Below are positions 24,594 to 26,643 of a DNA stretch of 26,643 nt, piece after piece (within the stretch, counting starts at the first letter, position 1; each line of letters opens with the position of its first letter). The notes beneath the pieces are model-generated. The model did not search any database. It was not told where the DNA came from and saw nothing but the letters and a program-made list of their open reading frames with translations. This DNA comes from Candidatus Sphingobacterium stercoripullorum. GTDB taxonomy: Bacteria > Bacteroidota > Bacteroidia > Sphingobacteriales > Sphingobacteriaceae. The stretch spans positions 1-26,643 of the forward strand of contig DXEZ01000225.1 in assembly GCA_019114715.1 (NCBI GenBank), given 5' to 3'. A program made the position numbers and the translations under genes.

Positions 24594-25475
24594 TTATTCT
24601 GAAGGGGTATTTTCACTATCGCTGGGCGCCTTTTTGTACTCCCAAGTTTCCAATGCCTGATGCAGCTCCTTGGAGATAATATTAAAGTACCTTTTATGCT
24701 TATAACCTTTCACCCATTGCACTCCGCGAATGGCATTGGTACAAAACACCTCATCTGCCTTGGATAGAATCTCCGGTCCCAACTCTGCTTCAATCACCTC
24801 AATACCAAGCGAGGCGGCTATATCGATTACCACTTTCCGCATAGTTCCTTCCACACAGCCTTGAGAAATAGCCGGCGTGTACAAGTTCTGCTGGTAGTAA
24901 ACAAAAACATTGGACTGGCTACCGTCACACAGCAGATTCTCCTGGTTCAACACAAAAACCTCATCGACACCCATTTGCTTTTTAAAGTTTGCGGCCAGGA
25001 CATACACCAAAAAGCTATTGGTTTTTAAGGCCGACAGGTCTCCAAAAGGCTTTCTAACTTGCGTGTATAGATCGACTATCAAGCCTTTTTGCCTAATCTC
25101 GGGAGGTAGACCAGAAACTTGGAGTACATAAGCAGCCTTATTACTGAACGAGCTGAGGCCTTCCCCCCTACTATCTCTAAATACGCTCAACCTTAAACGC
25201 GCTCGTTTACCGATTAATTTATTTTTATGAACCAGCTCCTGGGCAATCATCTTTAAGAAATAGGCATCGAAAACATCGCGATTCTCATAGCCCAGCAAAC
25301 GCATTCCCTTTTGTAATCTTTCAATATGGAGGTCTAAAAAACGAATATCTCCATCCTTCCACAGCATGGTCTCAAACAATCCATCTCCATACCTCACAAA
25401 CTGATCATTTATACCAAAAAGATTTTGGTCTTCTTTAATCAGCTGACCGTTATAATTTATAAAATGTGTTGTCAT
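24594..25475 (-). CDS. Class IV aminotransferase (PabC/IlvE-like fold)
   Basis: A 293-residue PLP-dependent enzyme of the fold shared by branched-chain aminotransferase, D-amino-acid aminotransferase and 4-amino-4-deoxychorismate lyase. The N-terminus has NDQFVRYGDGLFETM (23-37), typical of the group, and the PLP-binding Lys is Lys151 (in SALKTNSFLVY). At the position of the Glu that normally contacts the pyridine nitrogen (EGS in relatives) the sequence reads CDGSQSNVF, so Asp184 replaces Glu. The length fits PabC-like members best, and a role in folate synthesis is possible, but the substrate cannot be settled from the sequence. It starts 2 bp after the RluD-type gene stop and is co-transcribed with it. 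Confidence 0.88.
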   Translation of the reverse strand: MTTHFINYNGQLIKEDQNLFGINDQFVRYGDGLFETMLWKDGDIRFLDLHIERLQKGMRLLGYENRDVFDAYFLKMIAQELVHKNKLIGKRARLRLSVFRDSRGEGLSSFSNKAAYVLQVSGLPPEIRQKGLIVDLYTQVRKPFGDLSALKTNSFLVYVLAANFKKQMGVDEVFVLNQENLLCDGSQSNVFVYYQQNLYTPAISQGCVEGTMRKVVIDIAASLGIEVIEAELGPEILSKADEVFCTNAIRGVQWVKGYKHKRYFNIISKELHQALETWEYKKAPSDSENTPSE

Positions 25476-25477
25476 CT

Positions 25478-26524
25478 TTAATTCCCTATGTTGTTTTCAT
25501 TCGTACCTACATATGCCTTCCATCTCTCTAACACGGAAGAAAAATCTTGGGGCAAAGGTACTTGAAATTCCCTATATTCCTTTGTCTTGGGATGCAAAAA
25601 CCCTAAAGTATGTGCATGCAGCGCTTGGCGCGGTAAAATTTGGAAGCTATTTTCAACAAACTGCCTGTATTTATTGAACACTGTACCTTTTAGAATTTTA
25701 TTCCCTCCATACTCCACATCGCCAAATAGCGGGTGACCTATAGCCTGCATATGGGCGCGAATCTGGTGCGTACGTCCCGTCTCCAGCTCGCACTGGATGA
25801 GCGTCACATAACCCAGCCGCTCTAAAACCTGGTAATGGGTTACCGACCACTTGCCTTTATCCGGCTCTTGGTAGAGATTCATTACCCTGCGATCCCTAGG
25901 ACTCCGACCTAAGTATCCAGTTACTGTGCCATCTTTTTCAATATCGCCCCAAGCCAGTGCAATGTACTGCCTTTTGATACTGTGGTCGTAAAACTGCTTC
26001 GCCAAAAAGGTCATCGCCCACTCGGATTTAGCGATAGCTAAAATCCCAGAGGTATTCTTATCAATCCTATGTACTAGGCCAGGACGTCCCAGGTTCCCTG
26101 GAAGGCTAGGCAAGGTACTAAAATGATAAGCTAAAGCATTAACGAGTGTACCGGTGTAATTATTGTAGCCCGGGTGCACCACCATGCCTGCTTCTTTATT
26201 GACAATGAGCAGATCTTCATCTTCATATAGAATATTCAAGGGGATATCCTCGGGAATCACCTCAGTATCTCTCGGTGGATCTGGGAGGACTACAGTTATT
26301 TCATCGTGCGGCTTTACTTTATACGAGGCCTTCACCTCCTTACCTCCAACGCGTACTGAACCGGCAGTAATGGCATTTTGAATGCGATTTCTGGAGGTAT
26401 TCTCAATGCGGTTCATTAAGAATTTATCGACACGTAAAAACTTTTGTTTGGGATCAACAACGATTCTTACATGCTCGTATAATTCCTTATCCTCTTGATC
26501 TAGTTCCGATATCCTATCTGTCAT
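25478..26524 (-). CDS. RluD-family 23S rRNA pseudouridine synthase
   Basis: A 348-residue enzyme with an N-terminal S4 RNA-binding domain (about 27-90: FLRVDKFL, then SRNRIQNAITAGSVRVGG) and the RluA/RluD catalytic domain. The catalytic Asp155 lies in GLVHRIDKNTSG (149-160), and the usual ETGRTHQIRAHM segment follows. It should convert uridines of large-subunit rRNA to pseudouridine; RluD is the best fit because of the S4 domain. The N-terminal 25 residues are acidic and not conserved. The ATG lies 5 nt behind a perfect -7 box, and the downstream class IV aminotransferase gene starts 2 bp after its stop. Confidence 0.93.
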   Translation of the reverse strand: MTDRISELDQEDKELYEHVRIVVDPKQKFLRVDKFLMNRIENTSRNRIQNAITAGSVRVGGKEVKASYKVKPHDEITVVLPDPPRDTEVIPEDIPLNILYEDEDLLIVNKEAGMVVHPGYNNYTGTLVNALAYHFSTLPSLPGNLGRPGLVHRIDKNTSGILAIAKSEWAMTFLAKQFYDHSIKRQYIALAWGDIEKDGTVTGYLGRSPRDRRVMNLYQEPDKGKWSVTHYQVLERLGYVTLIQCELETGRTHQIRAHMQAIGHPLFGDVEYGGNKILKGTVFNKYRQFVENSFQILPRQALHAHTLGFLHPKTKEYREFQVPLPQDFSSVLERWKAYVGTNENNIGN

Positions 26525-26529
26525 GCTTG

Positions 26530-26537
26530 CAAAAATA
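26530..26537 (-). promoter_or_regulatory. -7 box (TATTTTTG) of the RluD-type gene, close to its start codon
   Basis: A perfect TAnnTTTG on the minus strand, ending 5 nt before the ATG at 26524. As for lrp and gpmI, the transcript would be leaderless or have only a few leader bases. No clear -33 TTTG is visible. Confidence 0.5.
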
Positions 26538-26597
26538 GCTCAAAAGAGCTAAAAGAAATAAAAATCCAGTAACTTTACCCTAAGCAATTGCAATAAT

Positions 26598-26643
26598 ATG
26601 AATATTTATAGCCCGGAGCAACCTATAAGCCTTTCTCAGACAG
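26598..26643 (+). CDS. Start of an unknown gene, cut by the right edge
   Basis: An ATG at 26598 opens a frame of 15 codons (MNIYSPEQPISLSQT) to the window end without a stop. It lies divergent from the RluD-type gene, 73 bp from its start, and a near-match to the -7 box, TAACTTTA (26570-26577), precedes it by about 20 bp. The fragment is too short to assign a family. Confidence 0.45.
   Translation, partial: MNIYSPEQPISLSQT

Noticed and set aside
1..26643. CRISPR arrays, tRNA genes, insertion sequences, phage or conjugation genes
   Set aside because: No regular repeat-spacer pattern, tRNA arm motif, transposase or integrase frame was seen on either strand.

Overview
The window looks like a chromosomal segment of a Bacteroidota bacterium, most likely of the Cytophagales type. 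The evidence is AT-rich DNA, weak or absent Shine-Dalgarno sequences, several copies of the Bacteroidota -7 promoter box TAnnTTTG before genes, and familiar family combinations (a DUF4783 protein beside nadC, short lipoproteins with a Cys at residue 20, a receiver-CRP fusion regulator, monomeric NADP isocitrate dehydrogenase). I see no tRNA, rRNA, CRISPR array, transposase or phage gene.

Left part (1-8114, all minus strand). Reading in the direction of transcription: a MJ1255/VC2487-type glycosyltransferase, an aldo/keto reductase, an MsbA-like ABC exporter, a TMEM220-family membrane protein, then eboA, eboB (TatD-like metal hydrolase), eboC (UbiA-like prenyltransferase) and eboD (divergent sugar-phosphate cyclase related to 3-dehydroquinate synthase), which runs off the left edge. 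The last five genes are 3-9 bp apart and are clearly one operon. This is an Ebo ('metabolite traffic') cluster, a widespread and biochemically unsolved system; eboE and eboF would be expected just outside the left edge. It is the most interesting part of the window.

Middle part (8232-13638, minus strand). Monomeric isocitrate dehydrogenase with its own terminator is followed by a two-gene signalling operon: a soluble PAS histidine kinase that keeps the haem-pocket residues of the oxygen sensor FixL, and a response regulator whose receiver domain is fused directly to a CRP/FNR-type DNA-binding protein. I infer an oxygen-sensing pathway in which the FixJ and FixK steps are collapsed into one protein. 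A small lipoprotein follows.

13662-18410: a large FAD plus Fe-S D-2-hydroxyacid dehydrogenase (minus) is divergent from an Lrp/AsnC regulator and an EamA-family exporter (plus). The shared intergenic region holds inverted repeats and a repeated heptamer that look like operators. 18411-19199 is a 789-bp gene-free stretch with a long inverted repeat and two further hairpins.

Right part (19200-26643). Housekeeping genes: M48 lipoprotein peptidase, plsY, nadC and a DUF4783 protein (minus); gpmI plus a lipoprotein (plus) ending at a strong bidirectional terminator; a class IV aminotransferase and an RluD-type pseudouridine synthase (minus, 2 bp apart); and the first 15 codons of an unknown plus-strand gene at the right edge. 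Three genes (lrp, gpmI, rluD) have a perfect -7 box ending only 4-5 nt before the start codon, suggesting leaderless or nearly leaderless mRNAs.
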